Source: Myxococcales bacterium (GTDB taxonomy: Bacteria; Myxococcota_A; Polyangia; Polyangiales; Polyangiaceae). From it: a DNA stretch of 64,000 bases. Where the stretch lies: the NCBI GenBank assembly GCA_016712525.1, contig JADJQX010000007.1, positions 1,550,001-1,614,000 of the forward strand, written 5' to 3'. Shown here piece after piece: positions 38,059 through 47,435 of this stretch. Numbering within the stretch: the stretch's first letter is position 1; every line of letters starts with the position of its first letter. The notes below the pieces were generated by a model, which worked only from the letters and a program-made list of their open reading frames with translations, was not told where the DNA came from and made no database searches. Made by a program: the position numbers and the translations under genes.

Positions 38059-38079
38059 AGGACGAGCGCCGTCGTCCGC

Positions 38080-38742
38080 TCACGCACGCCCACGAAGGCG
38101 GGCGCGGAGCCGCTCGAGGGCCGCATCACGCTCCGAGGCCACGATCGCCGACGAGGTAGGGGGTGGGGGCGGGACCGGCACACTGGTTCGGTCCACCGGG
38201 GCGACGCTCGGGGGACCGACCTCGATCTCCGGCTCGCTGGGCTCCGGACCGACGACCTCGGCGCGAAGCACCTCGGGCCCCTCGTCGACCGGCTCCTTCA
38301 CGGGAATGCGCACCGCCTTCAAGTTCGGCACGGTAGCGCGCGCGTACGCGGGGACCTCCTCCGGGAGCGCCGCCGGAGCCGACCGCACGATCGGAGGTGT
38401 CTCGCTGGGCGCGGGAGCCTCGGCGACCTTGGCTGCCGCGGCGCGATCGACCAGCGCCTTCGAGCGCGGGTCGAGGCGCGTGAACTTCAAGGTGAGCCCT
38501 GGCTCACCGAGCTCGGTGGGGCCGTGCCCGAGCACACGTCCCTCGCCGCGCAGGAGAATGGCGCCGCTCCGGAGCACGAGCTCGAACCGCAAGATCACGC
38601 CTTCGGGGCGAGGGTTCGCGCCGACGAGGACGAGCGACGTCCGCGTAAGGGCGAAGGCCTCTTCCCGAAGGAACTGGTCCTCGCTGTCGTAGGGGCGCAC
38701 GACCCGCAACGCGACGATGGGCTTCGGCGATTCGTCCGACAC
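38080..38742 (-). CDS. PilZ-like domain protein with proline-rich tail
   Basis: In this 220-residue protein the first 100 residues are beta-rich (F-A-L-T-R-T-S-L-V-L-V-G, G-V-I-L-R-F-E-L-V-L, G-L-T-L-K-F-T-R-L-D), in the pattern of the myxobacterial PilZ variant. The R-x3-R switch that binds cyclic di-GMP is not obvious, so nucleotide binding is uncertain. The rest is Pro/Glu/Ala-rich with a short basic helix at the end. The GTG at 38742 is chosen because the domain starts just after it. It is divergent from the Ser/Thr kinase gene. Confidence 0.6.
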   Translation of the reverse strand: MSDESPKPIVALRVVRPYDSEDQFLREEAFALTRTSLVLVGANPRPEGVILRFELVLRSGAILLRGEGRVLGHGPTELGEPGLTLKFTRLDPRSKALVDRAAAAKVAEAPAPSETPPIVRSAPAALPEEVPAYARATVPNLKAVRIPVKEPVDEGPEVLRAEVVGPEPSEPEIEVGPPSVAPVDRTSVPVPPPPPTSSAIVASERDAALERLRARLRGRA

Positions 38743-38944
38743 ACCCCGAGAGTAATGCACCCGCGCCAGAATGGAGACGGTCGTTCGACCTCCGCCGTTC
38801 CATTTCCGCGAACGCCCCAATTTTCCGCGGAACTGGCCGATTTCGACGCCCCACGCCCTCGGCCCCGACCTCGGGAGGCCCCGCGGGCCTTCGGTCCCAC
38901 CGATTTGTCGCACGGCCCGAAAAAAGCGCGCGATACTGGCTTTG

Positions 38945-40522
38945 GTGGACCGACTGTCACCGCAGACGCCCCAAGCGGGAACGAAGCTCGATGGCTACGA
39001 GCTTTTGTGCCCGATCGCGCAAGGTGGGATGGCCGTGGTCTGGCTCGCGCGCGCGACGCTCGCGAACGGTCGCTTGGTCGTCGTGAAGATGCTGCTCCCG
39101 CAGTACGCCTCGGACGAGCAGTTCCAACAGATGTTCGTCGACGAAGCGAACATCGCCTCGGGCATTTCCCACCCGAACGTCGCCCGCATCCTCGACGCCG
39201 GCGAGGCGAACCACACCCCGTACCTCGTGATGGAGTACATCGACGGCGAGTCGATCGCGAGGCTCTCGGAGACGGCGAAAAAAGCAGGGACGCCCATTCC
39301 GGTGGGCATCGCGCTGCGGCTCATCGCCGACGCGGCCTCGGGGCTTCACGCCGCCCACGAGCTCCGCGGGCGGGACGGAGCCCTGCTGAACGTCGTCCAC
39401 AGGGACGTGTCGCCCCAGAACGTGCTCGTGCGAAACGTGGGCTCTGCGGCGTTGATCGACTTCGGCATCGCGAAGGCCCGGGAGCGCCTCGCGGAAGAGA
39501 CGCGTGCCGGAAATCTCAAGGGCAAGGTGCGGTACATGGCGCCCGAGCAAGCCCTCGGGAAGGCCGTGGACCGGCGCGTCGACGTGTGGGCTCTCGGCGC
39601 CATGCTGTTCGAGATTTTCGCGGGGAAAGGCCCGTACGACGGCGGGAGCGAAATCGCCGCGCTCCAACGCCTCGTCAAGGGGCAGAAGCCCGCCGAGCTG
39701 CCGGCGACGGTCCCCGAGCCGGTGAGGTCGGTGGTGGCCCGTGCCCTCGAGCCGAACCGCGATCTCCGCTTCGCCACGGCGCAGGACCTGGAGAGGGCCC
39801 TCGTCGAGACGATCGCCGCGCTCGGAGTCCCCGCGTCGCCGGCCGACGTCGCGGCGTTCGCGGCGCCTTTCATGCGGGAGCGTTCGCAGGCGCGCTACGC
39901 CGCCGCGCGAGACGCGATGGTCACGCTCGACGCTCGCGCAGGGAGCCGCGCGCCCGTGCTCCACGCCACGGCCTCCGGTGGATACGTCGCGCTCTCCGTC
40001 GACGAGGCGGACGAGGCGACCCAGATCAACTACCGCTTCTCCGTCGACGAGCTCCCGGACGATCCTCGCGACCTCGATTTCGGCCGCGGGAACGCACCGA
40101 AGGCGCCGCCCGCGATCGAGGGGTTCGGAGTCCCGGATTTCGCGGTCCCGAGCACGGCGCCCCCTCCCCCGCCCGCGCTGTCGAGCCGGCCCCCGGCCGC
40201 GAACATCGCGCAATCGATCTCGGACGTGCTGAGCTCGGGTTTCGGGCCGACAGGCACCCTTCCGCCACCGCCGTCCGGGGGAGCGTTCGGAGGTCCCCTC
40301 ACCGTCGGTCCGATGCTCGGCCCTTCGGCGCCCCTCGTCGGCGCCGACCCGAGCCGCGCGCTTGCGCCCAGCCCGGCCGCCGATCCATCGACTCCGAGCC
40401 AGTTGGCCACCGCGCCGGCACCGAAACGGGGCGCCGGCGCGAAGATCGCGCTCGTCCTCGTCGTCCTCGTGCTCGCCGCGGCGGCCGCGCTGGCCGCCCT
40501 GCGGTTTTCGGGTCGCGTCTGA
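38945..40522 (+). CDS. Membrane-anchored Hanks-type Ser/Thr protein kinase
   Basis: This 525-residue protein has a canonical kinase domain at residues about 15-285: G-Q-G-G-M-A glycine loop (I-A-Q-G-G-M-A-V-V), V-V-K, H-R-D-V-S-P-Q-N catalytic loop, I-D-F-G, and M-A-P-E. A Pro/Ala-rich linker follows, then one membrane helix at about 498-519 with a very short outer tail, so there is no extracellular sensor domain. The start is uncertain: GTG at 38945 and TTG at 38942 are just before the domain, while an ATG at 38771 would add a tail of unlikely composition. It is divergent from the PilZ-like gene. Confidence 0.88.
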   Translation: MDRLSPQTPQAGTKLDGYELLCPIAQGGMAVVWLARATLANGRLVVVKMLLPQYASDEQFQQMFVDEANIASGISHPNVARILDAGEANHTPYLVMEYIDGESIARLSETAKKAGTPIPVGIALRLIADAASGLHAAHELRGRDGALLNVVHRDVSPQNVLVRNVGSAALIDFGIAKARERLAEETRAGNLKGKVRYMAPEQALGKAVDRRVDVWALGAMLFEIFAGKGPYDGGSEIAALQRLVKGQKPAELPATVPEPVRSVVARALEPNRDLRFATAQDLERALVETIAALGVPASPADVAAFAAPFMRERSQARYAAARDAMVTLDARAGSRAPVLHATASGGYVALSVDEADEATQINYRFSVDELPDDPRDLDFGRGNAPKAPPAIEGFGVPDFAVPSTAPPPPPALSSRPPAANIAQSISDVLSSGFGPTGTLPPPPSGGAFGGPLTVGPMLGPSAPLVGADPSRALAPSPAADPSTPSQLATAPAPKRGAGAKIALVLVVLVLAAAAALAALRFSGRV

Positions 40523-40606
40523 GTCACCGCGCGCGAGCGCCGAACCGACCGACGCGCGCCCTTCCGAGGTCACGCGAGGCCGCTCGAACGCCTCCCTAGC
40601 TATCCC

Positions 40607-41422
40607 TCACACCGAAGCGAATGCCATACGGAATGCATCGGCGAAGGCGGCGGCGGCACGCGGATCGATGGGGCCACCCGCCTTGCCGTTCGCGCGGAGC
40701 GCGCTGCCCACCACCACGCCGTGAGCGTGAGCGGCGAGCGCGGGGAGCGCGGCGATCGTCGCCCCGCTCGCGACGATCACCGGAACCTTCCGCCCCGAGG
40801 CCTCCACCGCAGCGCGAACGCGCGCGAGCTTCTCGCCGTCGACCGCGTGGCCGGTGCCTTCGCCGGTGACGAGCACGGCGTCGGCGAGCGCACGAACGAC
40901 GAGATCGGCCGTCTCGTGCTCGATCGGCGCTTGAGGACCAAGCGGCGACGAGTGTTTGACGTCCACGTCTGCCCACACCTCCACACGTTTCGCCCCCAGC
41001 GACGCGCGCTCACGGAGGAGCACCGCCGCATCGCCCTCGACCACGCCTTGGTCGGTCACACGCGCGCCCGAGAGCACGTTCACGCGCACGGCCTTCGCGC
41101 CCACCGCGTGCGCGATGGCGAGGGCCGAGAGGCCGTCGTTGCGGAGGACGTTGACGCCGAGCGGGATCGACGTCGCACGAGCGACCTCGCGCGCGACGAT
41201 CGCCATGGTCGCGACGGTGATGGCTGGGACGGCGCCCCGGTGAAAGGGCACGTCCCCGTAGTTCTCGATCATGCAGAGGTCGTAGCCCGCTTCGGCGAGC
41301 ACCTTGGCCCCCTGGACGGCTCCCTCCACGATCGCGTCGAGGCCGAGCTCGCTGCAGGGGCTCCCCGGCAGCGCTGGGAGGTGCACGACACCCACGAGAC
41401 GGCGGAGCGAAGGCGACGTCAT
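40607..41422 (-). CDS. btpA: BtpA/SgcQ-family TIM-barrel protein
   Basis: This 271-residue protein begins V-G-V-V-H-L-P-A-L-P-G-S-P and has M-I-E-N-Y-G-D-V-P-F, V-N-V-L-R-N-D, and V-T-G-x-G-T-G-H: the BtpA signature. BtpA was first described as needed for photosystem I accumulation in cyanobacteria; elsewhere, as SgcQ, its reaction is unknown. The ATG overlaps the gspN stop by four bases (ATGA), making it the last gene of the secretion operon, although no functional tie is known. No membrane segment. Confidence 0.85.
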   Translation of the reverse strand: MTSPSLRRLVGVVHLPALPGSPCSELGLDAIVEGAVQGAKVLAEAGYDLCMIENYGDVPFHRGAVPAITVATMAIVAREVARATSIPLGVNVLRNDGLSALAIAHAVGAKAVRVNVLSGARVTDQGVVEGDAAVLLRERASLGAKRVEVWADVDVKHSSPLGPQAPIEHETADLVVRALADAVLVTGEGTGHAVDGEKLARVRAAVEASGRKVPVIVASGATIAALPALAAHAHGVVVGSALRANGKAGGPIDPRAAAAFADAFRMAFASV

Positions 41423-42429
41423 TGTCCGAGACCTTTCGGGGCGGCCATCGCGGGGCTCGAGATGCCCGCCGCCGGCAAAAATTGAGGCTTTCCGAGCTGA
41501 CCCCGCACTTGAAACGCATAGAGACCGTCGGGCGTCTTCGCCCGCTTCACCGTCGGATCGAGCTCGAACAGGGGCGGGATCGACGAGCCCGGCGCGCCGA
41601 AGAGGCTCTTGGTCTTGTCGTTCTTCCCGCGGTACCCGTCGTTCACCTTGAACTTGACGGACATGTCCAGGTTCGAATCGTTCGCGAGCTCGCGCATCTG
41701 GATCCGCCCCTCTCCGGACAGCTCCACGTCCTTGCCGCCAGCAGCGAGCTTGCTCACCTTGAGGATGCCTTCTTTGGCCTCGGCGTCGAACTTGAGCGCG
41801 CCGACGGTGAGCTTCGGGAGCTCGAGCAGCCCTTTGATTTTCGCCTTTCCGTCGCCCACCGCGAGGTCGCGGATCTCGAGGTTGACGGTACCGGAGCCCT
41901 TCGAGGCCTTGCCTTCGGGGAGCCGGAGGTCGACCTGACCGAAGAGGCGCCCTTCCATCGGGACGCCGAGCGCCTGAGAGAGCATCTCGATCTTGCCGAC
42001 GTCGACCCCGTCGAGCTCCACCTTGATGAGGCGCTCCTTGGACTTCTCGACGAACTCCCCCTCGATCGTGCCGTCGAAGCCCTTGATCTTGAACGTGACG
42101 TCCTTGTTGCCCACGAGCAGCGAGAGGACCGAGACCCGCGCGCGCACCTCGTCGAGCTTGAGCTCGACAGGCGGCTTGCCGGGTTCGAGGGGCGGCATCG
42201 CGAGCCGCACGCCGGTCGCCTTGACGCCGGTGAGGAACGACGAGTCGAGCTCGTCCACGTGCAGCTCTTGCTGAGAGCTCGAGGCCCGCTGCTGCGCGTT
42301 GAACGACGAGACGAGCCGCTCCTTCAGCTTGTCGTAGGGGAACGTCCACGTCACCGACACGAGGAACGCGAAGAAGAAGAAGGCGAAGTACCCGACCTTC
42401 TTCCCGATCGTCTTGAGCCGCTCTTTCAC
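41419..42429 (-). CDS. gspN: Type II secretion system protein GspN
   Basis: This 336-residue protein has an N-terminal membrane helix (about 12-32, F-A-F-F-F-F-A-F-L-V-S-V-T-W-T-F-P-Y) that anchors it in the inner membrane, followed by a beta-rich periplasmic domain of AsmA-like character. The sequence P-Y-x-K-L-K-E-R and later repeated strands fit the delta-proteobacterial GspN type. Its exact role in the machine is unknown and many systems lack it. It overlaps gspM upstream and btpA downstream by four bases each. Confidence 0.82.
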   Translation of the reverse strand: MKERLKTIGKKVGYFAFFFFAFLVSVTWTFPYDKLKERLVSSFNAQQRASSSQQELHVDELDSSFLTGVKATGVRLAMPPLEPGKPPVELKLDEVRARVSVLSLLVGNKDVTFKIKGFDGTIEGEFVEKSKERLIKVELDGVDVGKIEMLSQALGVPMEGRLFGQVDLRLPEGKASKGSGTVNLEIRDLAVGDGKAKIKGLLELPKLTVGALKFDAEAKEGILKVSKLAAGGKDVELSGEGRIQMRELANDSNLDMSVKFKVNDGYRGKNDKTKSLFGAPGSSIPPLFELDPTVKRAKTPDGLYAFQVRGQLGKPQFLPAAGISSPAMAAPKGLGQ

Positions 42430-42995
42430 TTGCCGTCCTTCTTGTCCGGCGCCGCCGCCTTGGGGGCCTCGTTCCTGTCGAACGCCGAGACGCCGAGCTC
42501 CACGTCGTACGAGTCGGGCTCACCGCTGCGCTTGCGCACGTTCAGGCGCGAGACCGTCACGGCCTGCCCGCCCTGCTCGAGCCCCTCGATGAATTTCACG
42601 ATCGGGCGCATGCCCGCTTTCTTGAAGTGAATCACGGTGTTGCGTTCGGAGTAGCGCTTCCCGTGAGGCACCTCGGCGCGATCGACCGAGTCGCTCACCT
42701 CGAGCTTCTGCGAGCGCGCCGACTGCTCCAAGAAGCCGGCCAGCGCGGGCGCGCGTTTGGCATACCGGGACGCCACCGCGTCCTCGCGGGACTTGCGATC
42801 GCGCACCTTCGCGCGGGCGCCCTGCACGTCGGAGAGGGCCGTCCGCAGCGCCTCGACCTCGGCCTTCTTTCCGCCCGCGAGCACGGAGAGCCCGATGGGC
42901 AACCCCAAGACCAAGAGCACGCCCAGCACCACGAGACCGATCGTCGCCGAGCGCTGATCCCGCGGGCTGAGGCGGGTCCCTTCGAAGAAGTTCAT
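42426..42995 (-). CDS. gspM: Type II secretion system protein GspM
   Basis: This 189-residue protein has a short cytoplasmic N-terminus (S-P-R-D-Q-R, typical of GspM), one membrane helix (about 17-42), a coiled-coil-like helix, then a small ferredoxin-like periplasmic domain. GspM forms the inner-membrane platform with GspL, GspF and GspC. The ATG at 42995 shares ATGA with the gspL stop. An upstream in-frame extension lies wholly inside gspL and is rejected. Confidence 0.85.
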   Translation of the reverse strand: MNFFEGTRLSPRDQRSATIGLVVLGVLLVLGLPIGLSVLAGGKKAEVEALRTALSDVQGARAKVRDRKSREDAVASRYAKRAPALAGFLEQSARSQKLEVSDSVDRAEVPHGKRYSERNTVIHFKKAGMRPIVKFIEGLEQGGQAVTVSRLNVRKRSGEPDSYDVELGVSAFDRNEAPKAAAPDKKDGK

Positions 42996-44533
42996 TTGCC
43001 ACCTCCGGCGCTCGCGCTGCCCGCGGGGGACGCCGACGACGCCCCCGACGGCTTCTTCCCGGCTACGGACTTCTGGTCCTCGGGGCACTTCAGGTCGAAC
43101 TCCATGACGTACTTTTGGCGCTCGCCACCGACGACCTGGTTCGTGCGCGAAATCTTCACGTCCGAGAAACAATGCTCGTTCTTGAGCGCGGTCATGATGC
43201 CCTGGGCGTCGGGGATCGAGCCCACCACGCCGTGCACGATCACGTGCCCCTTCTGAACGTCGAGCTCCTCGATGTCGTGGACCATGCTCTGTGGGATGTT
43301 CTCCGCGAGCTTCAGCATCACGTCGAAGGCGTCGGCGTGGGGCATCGGATCCTCGTCGGCCACGGTCGTCAGCTTTCCGAGCAGCTCCTGGGCGCGCTCG
43401 GCGCTCTCGGTGCTCTCGCCCAAGACGTCCTTGGTGACCACCCCGAGCGCGCCCTCGAGCGCCTTTCGTTCACGAGAAATCGAGTAGAGGTCGGCGCTCA
43501 CGGAGAGGATCGACGTCACGAAGATCGCCGCCCCGAGGCCCGCGAGGAGCGGCACCTTCTCCTTCACCCACGCGAAGCCGCGCTCGTACGCGAGCGGCCC
43601 CTTGCGGAGGTTCAGGCCCATCGGCTTCGGTCCGAGGCCGATGGCGAGGCCGAGCGCCTTCGCGTACTTCGCCGGGTCCGCGGCCTCCGGGTGGTTCGGG
43701 ACCTCCGGCTCGAGGGTCGACGCGGGGAGCCGCTCGATCGGGAGGCCGAGCTCGCCCGAGAAGAAGACATCCGCACCACCCACGGGAGCGCCCGAGAGGA
43801 ACGTTCGTGTCGGTGCCTTGCCGCCGGCGGCCCGGTGAGCCAAGAGCGACGCTCGAACCTCCCGCGCCATCTTGGGCGCCGTCTGCGGGAGGCCCTGCGT
43901 GCCGTACGAGAGGGTCCGCGCGAACACGGGCTCGCCCTTCTCGAGAACGACGAGGTCGGTCGAGCGCGGGCCGAGATCGAGGAGCAGGATGGGCGCCTCT
44001 CCGGCGAGCGTGGGGGTCACCGAGACGAGGTTCGCGAGCGGGAAAGCGCCGACCCCCACCCGCTCGGGCTCGCTCCCGAGCGCCGCCTTCACGAAGTCGA
44101 TGCGAGCGCGGACGTCGGCGGTGCGGGCCACGGCGGCGAGCACGGGGAACGTCACGCCCTTCTCGCCGCTCACCGGCGCCGCGAGCATGCGGTAGTCGAA
44201 CACCGCCTCGCTCATGTCGAAAGGGATCACCGGCTCGAGCTCGAACGGGAGCACGTCGCCGATCGCCTTCTGCGCGTTCGCGGGGAGATCGACGGTGACG
44301 ACCGCGGACTTCGCCCCCTCGGCGGCGATGGCGAGCGCGTCCCCGAGACCGCCCTTCTCGCCGAGCACGGCACGAACGGCCTCTTTCACGAGCTCGGCGC
44401 GCTGCGCGTCGGTCGCCCCCTCGGGGACCTCCCGAGCACCGAAGCCCACGAGGGTGGTCTTGCGGTACGACGCGCGGATCGCCGCCACCTTCACGGTGCT
44501 CGCTTCGATGTCGATGCCTACGTAGACGCTCAT
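42992..44533 (-). CDS. gspL: Type II secretion system protein GspL (PilM-like)
   Basis: In this 513-residue protein residues 1-310 are an actin-like cytoplasmic domain (Y-V-G-I-D-I at the start, L-L-D-L-G-P-R-S-T-D phosphate-loop region) like PilM and GspL, which recruits GspE. A membrane helix follows (about 327-350), then a periplasmic domain of about 110 residues. The last 25 residues are Ser/Ala/Gly-rich. It is longer than the E. coli-type GspL (about 400). It overlaps gspM by four bases and starts 12 bp after gspK. Confidence 0.87.
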   Translation of the reverse strand: MSVYVGIDIEASTVKVAAIRASYRKTTLVGFGAREVPEGATDAQRAELVKEAVRAVLGEKGGLGDALAIAAEGAKSAVVTVDLPANAQKAIGDVLPFELEPVIPFDMSEAVFDYRMLAAPVSGEKGVTFPVLAAVARTADVRARIDFVKAALGSEPERVGVGAFPLANLVSVTPTLAGEAPILLLDLGPRSTDLVVLEKGEPVFARTLSYGTQGLPQTAPKMAREVRASLLAHRAAGGKAPTRTFLSGAPVGGADVFFSGELGLPIERLPASTLEPEVPNHPEAADPAKYAKALGLAIGLGPKPMGLNLRKGPLAYERGFAWVKEKVPLLAGLGAAIFVTSILSVSADLYSISRERKALEGALGVVTKDVLGESTESAERAQELLGKLTTVADEDPMPHADAFDVMLKLAENIPQSMVHDIEELDVQKGHVIVHGVVGSIPDAQGIMTALKNEHCFSDVKISRTNQVVGGERQKYVMEFDLKCPEDQKSVAGKKPSGASSASPAGSASAGGGK

Positions 44534-44545
44534 CTTGGCTCCGGC

Positions 44546-46009
44546 TCAGTCGATTCGATAGTACACAACTTGCCCAGCAGTTACGGGCATTTGCGGATAG
44601 GCTGCGTGCTGCGCGGCGACGGCCTGGGCGCCCAAGGTGCCCGTCTGCGCGGTGGGAGGCAGGGTCGCCCCCGTAGGAGAGACCGCGCTCGGCACGGCTC
44701 CAGGGAGCCCGCCCAACCCCGCCTGCGAGAGCGAGGGGGTCTTCTGAAAGTCGACCACGGCGTGGATCGCCACGCGGGTCTCGCGCTTCTGCCCGCTCTT
44801 CTTCACGCCGACCGCATAGATCGAGAAGACCTTGCTCTCGGTCGCGATCGACTTCTGGAACTCGCTCTCGCTCTTGAACGCGACGGGCTTCATGCCGAAC
44901 CCCGCGAGCACGGGCCCGAGCTGGCCCTTGCCGGTCATCGTCTGGACGAAATCTTGGGGCGAACCGAAGAGCGGCGCGCCCATCGTGAGGCCTCGCGCCA
45001 TCGTGACCCCCATGAGGAACGTCTGCGCTTGCGTCGTGTCGAGGCAGATGTCGGCTTGGGGAGCGCCGGCGCACACGACGCCGAGCAAGGTCTGCGCGTT
45101 CGCGGTGTTCACGTTGACGCGGCCCGTGCCCCACACCGTCACCGGGCGCTTCTTCGGGTTGGTCGGATCGGGGTCGACGAAGGTCGCCCAGTAGTCCTCG
45201 CCGACGCCGCGGACCATGTGCAGCTCGTCGAGCGAGTCGTACGGCGCGTTCTTGCGGCGGTAGGGCCGCGAGAGGAGCTGGTAGTACGCGTCCTCGACGC
45301 CCGAGCTCGAGGCGCCCGTGAGCTTCGACATGTCGCAGTTGAAGAGCTGCTCGTCTTGATCGCCCCAGTCGATGATGGCCGCGCAGATCGAGAGCCGGTC
45401 GTGGAAGGTGCCGGTCCCGTCTTTCTGCTCGAAGAGGGTGTTGTACTGGGGCGGGGCCATGAGCCCCATGAGCTCCTGGGCCAGGCGAATGTGCGCGATC
45501 TCGTTCGCCGCGCCGAGGTTCGTGTTGATCTTCGCGTCCTCGTCGACGATCGACAGCTCGAAGCGCCCGTCCTTGATCCCGAGGTTCTTGCCGGTCTTCG
45601 TGTCGACCCCGATCGTGGCGCTGAAATCCTCGCTGCCCGTGTCGTCGTTGAAGGCCCCGAGGAGCCGATCCGAGAACTCCCACACCGGGAGCTGAGGTGG
45701 GGTCTTCTTCATCAGCATGAAGAGAGGCGCGACCGCGCCGCGGATGGTCGGCTCGGTCGCGATGAGGAGGCGCGACAGGTTGACTGCGCTCCGTGCCACG
45801 TACTCGGCTTGGACCGCGTCGCGCTCGGCGGTGGCGCTGGCGGCCTCGGCGCTCGTCTCGTCTTGGAACTCGGCGAGCATGACGGTGAGCACCGCGATGG
45901 CGCCCAGCACCATGACGAGCGCGATCCCCCGATCGGCTGCGCGGGCGCGCGCGCGCTTCTTGCGGAGAGCGGCGCGAACGCGCTGCGAGGTGTCGGCGCG
46001 GGCGCTCAT
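44546..46009 (-). CDS. gspK: Type II secretion system minor pseudopilin GspK
   Basis: This 487-residue protein is the largest minor pseudopilin, capping the pseudopilus tip with GspI and GspJ. The basic leader ends at G28, and the mature protein starts I-A-L-V-M-V-L-G; position +5 is not Glu, as usual for GspK. Q-Y-N-T-L-F, W-G-D-Q-D and the V-N-V-N-T-A-N-A helix-hairpin-helix-like motif are typical. It is longer than the usual 300-330 residues because of internal insertions and a Pro/Ala tail. The ATG at 46009 overlaps gspJ. Confidence 0.88.
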   Translation of the reverse strand: MSARADTSQRVRAALRKKRARARAADRGIALVMVLGAIAVLTVMLAEFQDETSAEAASATAERDAVQAEYVARSAVNLSRLLIATEPTIRGAVAPLFMLMKKTPPQLPVWEFSDRLLGAFNDDTGSEDFSATIGVDTKTGKNLGIKDGRFELSIVDEDAKINTNLGAANEIAHIRLAQELMGLMAPPQYNTLFEQKDGTGTFHDRLSICAAIIDWGDQDEQLFNCDMSKLTGASSSGVEDAYYQLLSRPYRRKNAPYDSLDELHMVRGVGEDYWATFVDPDPTNPKKRPVTVWGTGRVNVNTANAQTLLGVVCAGAPQADICLDTTQAQTFLMGVTMARGLTMGAPLFGSPQDFVQTMTGKGQLGPVLAGFGMKPVAFKSESEFQKSIATESKVFSIYAVGVKKSGQKRETRVAIHAVVDFQKTPSLSQAGLGGLPGAVPSAVSPTGATLPPTAQTGTLGAQAVAAQHAAYPQMPVTAGQVVYYRID

Positions 46010-46698
46010 TGCGGCATCCCGAAGGTGAGAGGTGAGCGGGTCGGGATCATCACCTTGGTGGTGTAGACGTAGGGCGGGTCGTTCTTGACCTCCTTCATCT
46101 TGAGCTCGATGCGCACCGCGAGCGGGAGCCGGCCCGGTTGCCCGGAGAGCTGGGTCGTGTCCCACGTCTCGACCCACTGCCCGGTCATCGGATCGAGGTA
46201 GCGAATGTCGAAGGACTCGACGTTCTCGGCGAGAAGGTTCACGACGCCGCCGCGAAGCGGGTCCATGTCGATGGGCGACTGCTCGCGTCGTACGAGATCG
46301 AGCTTGTCCGGGACGTTCGGGTCCTTCACGACGAAGAACCCGACCTCGCACTGATCGGACTCCTTCGCGTCCTTGTCGATCCGACGATGCGCGAAGGCCG
46401 CAAAATCGAGGCGATCGAAGTCTCGGCTGGACTGGCCCACGAACGCCGTCGTCCGGGTAACGAGCGACAGGTTCTGGGGCTGATGAAGGGAGAGGTACGC
46501 GCTCTGGACCTCACGAGCGATCCTGTCGACGGCCTCCCGGCCTTGGCGGGCACGGTCGACTCTCATGGACTCGCCACGCTTCCCGCGGGCCATCGAATCG
46601 AAGGCCCCGTAGATGAGGATCGAGATCATGCCGAGGATCCCGAGCGAGACGAGGATCTCGAGCAGCGTCATGCCGCGCGCCGCGTGACGAGCCTTCAT
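46006..46698 (-). CDS. gspJ: Type II secretion system minor pseudopilin GspJ
   Basis: In this 230-residue protein the leader MKARHAARG is cut before M10, and the mature N-terminus is M-T-L-L-E with Glu at +5, followed by a hydrophobic helix. The rest is the beta-rich GspJ head, including the Y-L-D-P and W-V-E-x-W segments. It forms the GspIJK tip complex. It overlaps gspI and gspK by four bases each, so all three are translated together. Confidence 0.88.
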   Translation of the reverse strand: MKARHAARGMTLLEILVSLGILGMISILIYGAFDSMARGKRGESMRVDRARQGREAVDRIAREVQSAYLSLHQPQNLSLVTRTTAFVGQSSRDFDRLDFAAFAHRRIDKDAKESDQCEVGFFVVKDPNVPDKLDLVRREQSPIDMDPLRGGVVNLLAENVESFDIRYLDPMTGQWVETWDTTQLSGQPGRLPLAVRIELKMKEVKNDPPYVYTTKVMIPTRSPLTFGMPQ

Positions 46699-47435
46699 GG
46701 GAACCCCGCCTTCGTCGAGTCGCCCTTCAGCCCGGGGGCGGTGGTCGTGCCGCCCGCGCCCGTCGGCGGCACGGCCCCGGCGTCTACCCCGAACCCGAGG
46801 CCACCGCGCTGAGGGTTCGTGACGAACTGCGTGAGCTCGAGGGTCTTCTCTCGGGGCCCCTCCTTCCACTTCACGCTCACCGTGACGCGCCGGATCGACG
46901 CCTCCATGGAGAGCTTCAGGCTCGGGTACACCATCGCCATGACGGTGCTCAGCATGCCCTGCGCGGCGCCGGGCCCGAGCTGCTGCTGCAGCATCTGGAC
47001 ACCGCCATCGAGGTTGAGCTCGCCCGTGCCCGCGGGGTTCTGGAGGAGAGAGAGCGCGCCACCGTCCCCTCCCCCCGCGCTCGAGAGGAGGCCGCCGCCG
47101 TCGTCGAGCGTATTCTGCGGAGGCTGCGGGAGCTCCACCTTCTCGACGCGTGTCGTGCACGAGTACCCCTCGCGATCGGCGTCCACGCAGCACGATACGT
47201 CGGTGTCGATGGCGTCGATCTCGGGGTAGCCGTCCCGGAGGAGCTTCTCCTCGATCTCGGTCATCTTGCAGCGCCCGAGATCGGCGGCCATTCCCATGTT
47301 CGCCGCGCTCCGGTTGCTCGCCGCGAGCCCGCCCTGCGCCGAGAGGATGACGCTGAGGAGGAGCCCCAAGATGGCCACCGCCACCATGACTTCGAGGAGC
47401 GAAAACCCCCTTCGATTCGAGAGGTTACGCCTCAT
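46695..47435 (-). CDS. gspI: Type II secretion system minor pseudopilin GspI
   Basis: In this 246-residue protein the leader ends at G10, and the mature start F-S-L-L-E has Glu at +5, followed by V-M-V-A-V-A-I-L-G. It is about twice the usual GspI length (about 120). A Gly/Asp/Ser-rich loop with three cysteines nearby (C-C-V-D, Y-S-C) and a Pro/Gly tail account for the difference. It starts the tip complex with GspJ and GspK. The start overlaps the gspH stop. Confidence 0.85.
   Translation of the reverse strand: MRRNLSNRRGFSLLEVMVAVAILGLLLSVILSAQGGLAASNRSAANMGMAADLGRCKMTEIEEKLLRDGYPEIDAIDTDVSCCVDADREGYSCTTRVEKVELPQPPQNTLDDGGGLLSSAGGGDGGALSLLQNPAGTGELNLDGGVQMLQQQLGPGAAQGMLSTVMAMVYPSLKLSMEASIRRVTVSVKWKEGPREKTLELTQFVTNPQRGGLGFGVDAGAVPPTGAGGTTTAPGLKGDSTKAGFP

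Noticed and set aside
38771..38944. Longer N-terminus of the Ser/Thr kinase from an ATG at 38771
   Set aside because: The additional 58 residues are Pro/Arg-rich with atypical codon use, and the kinase domain begins shortly after 38945.
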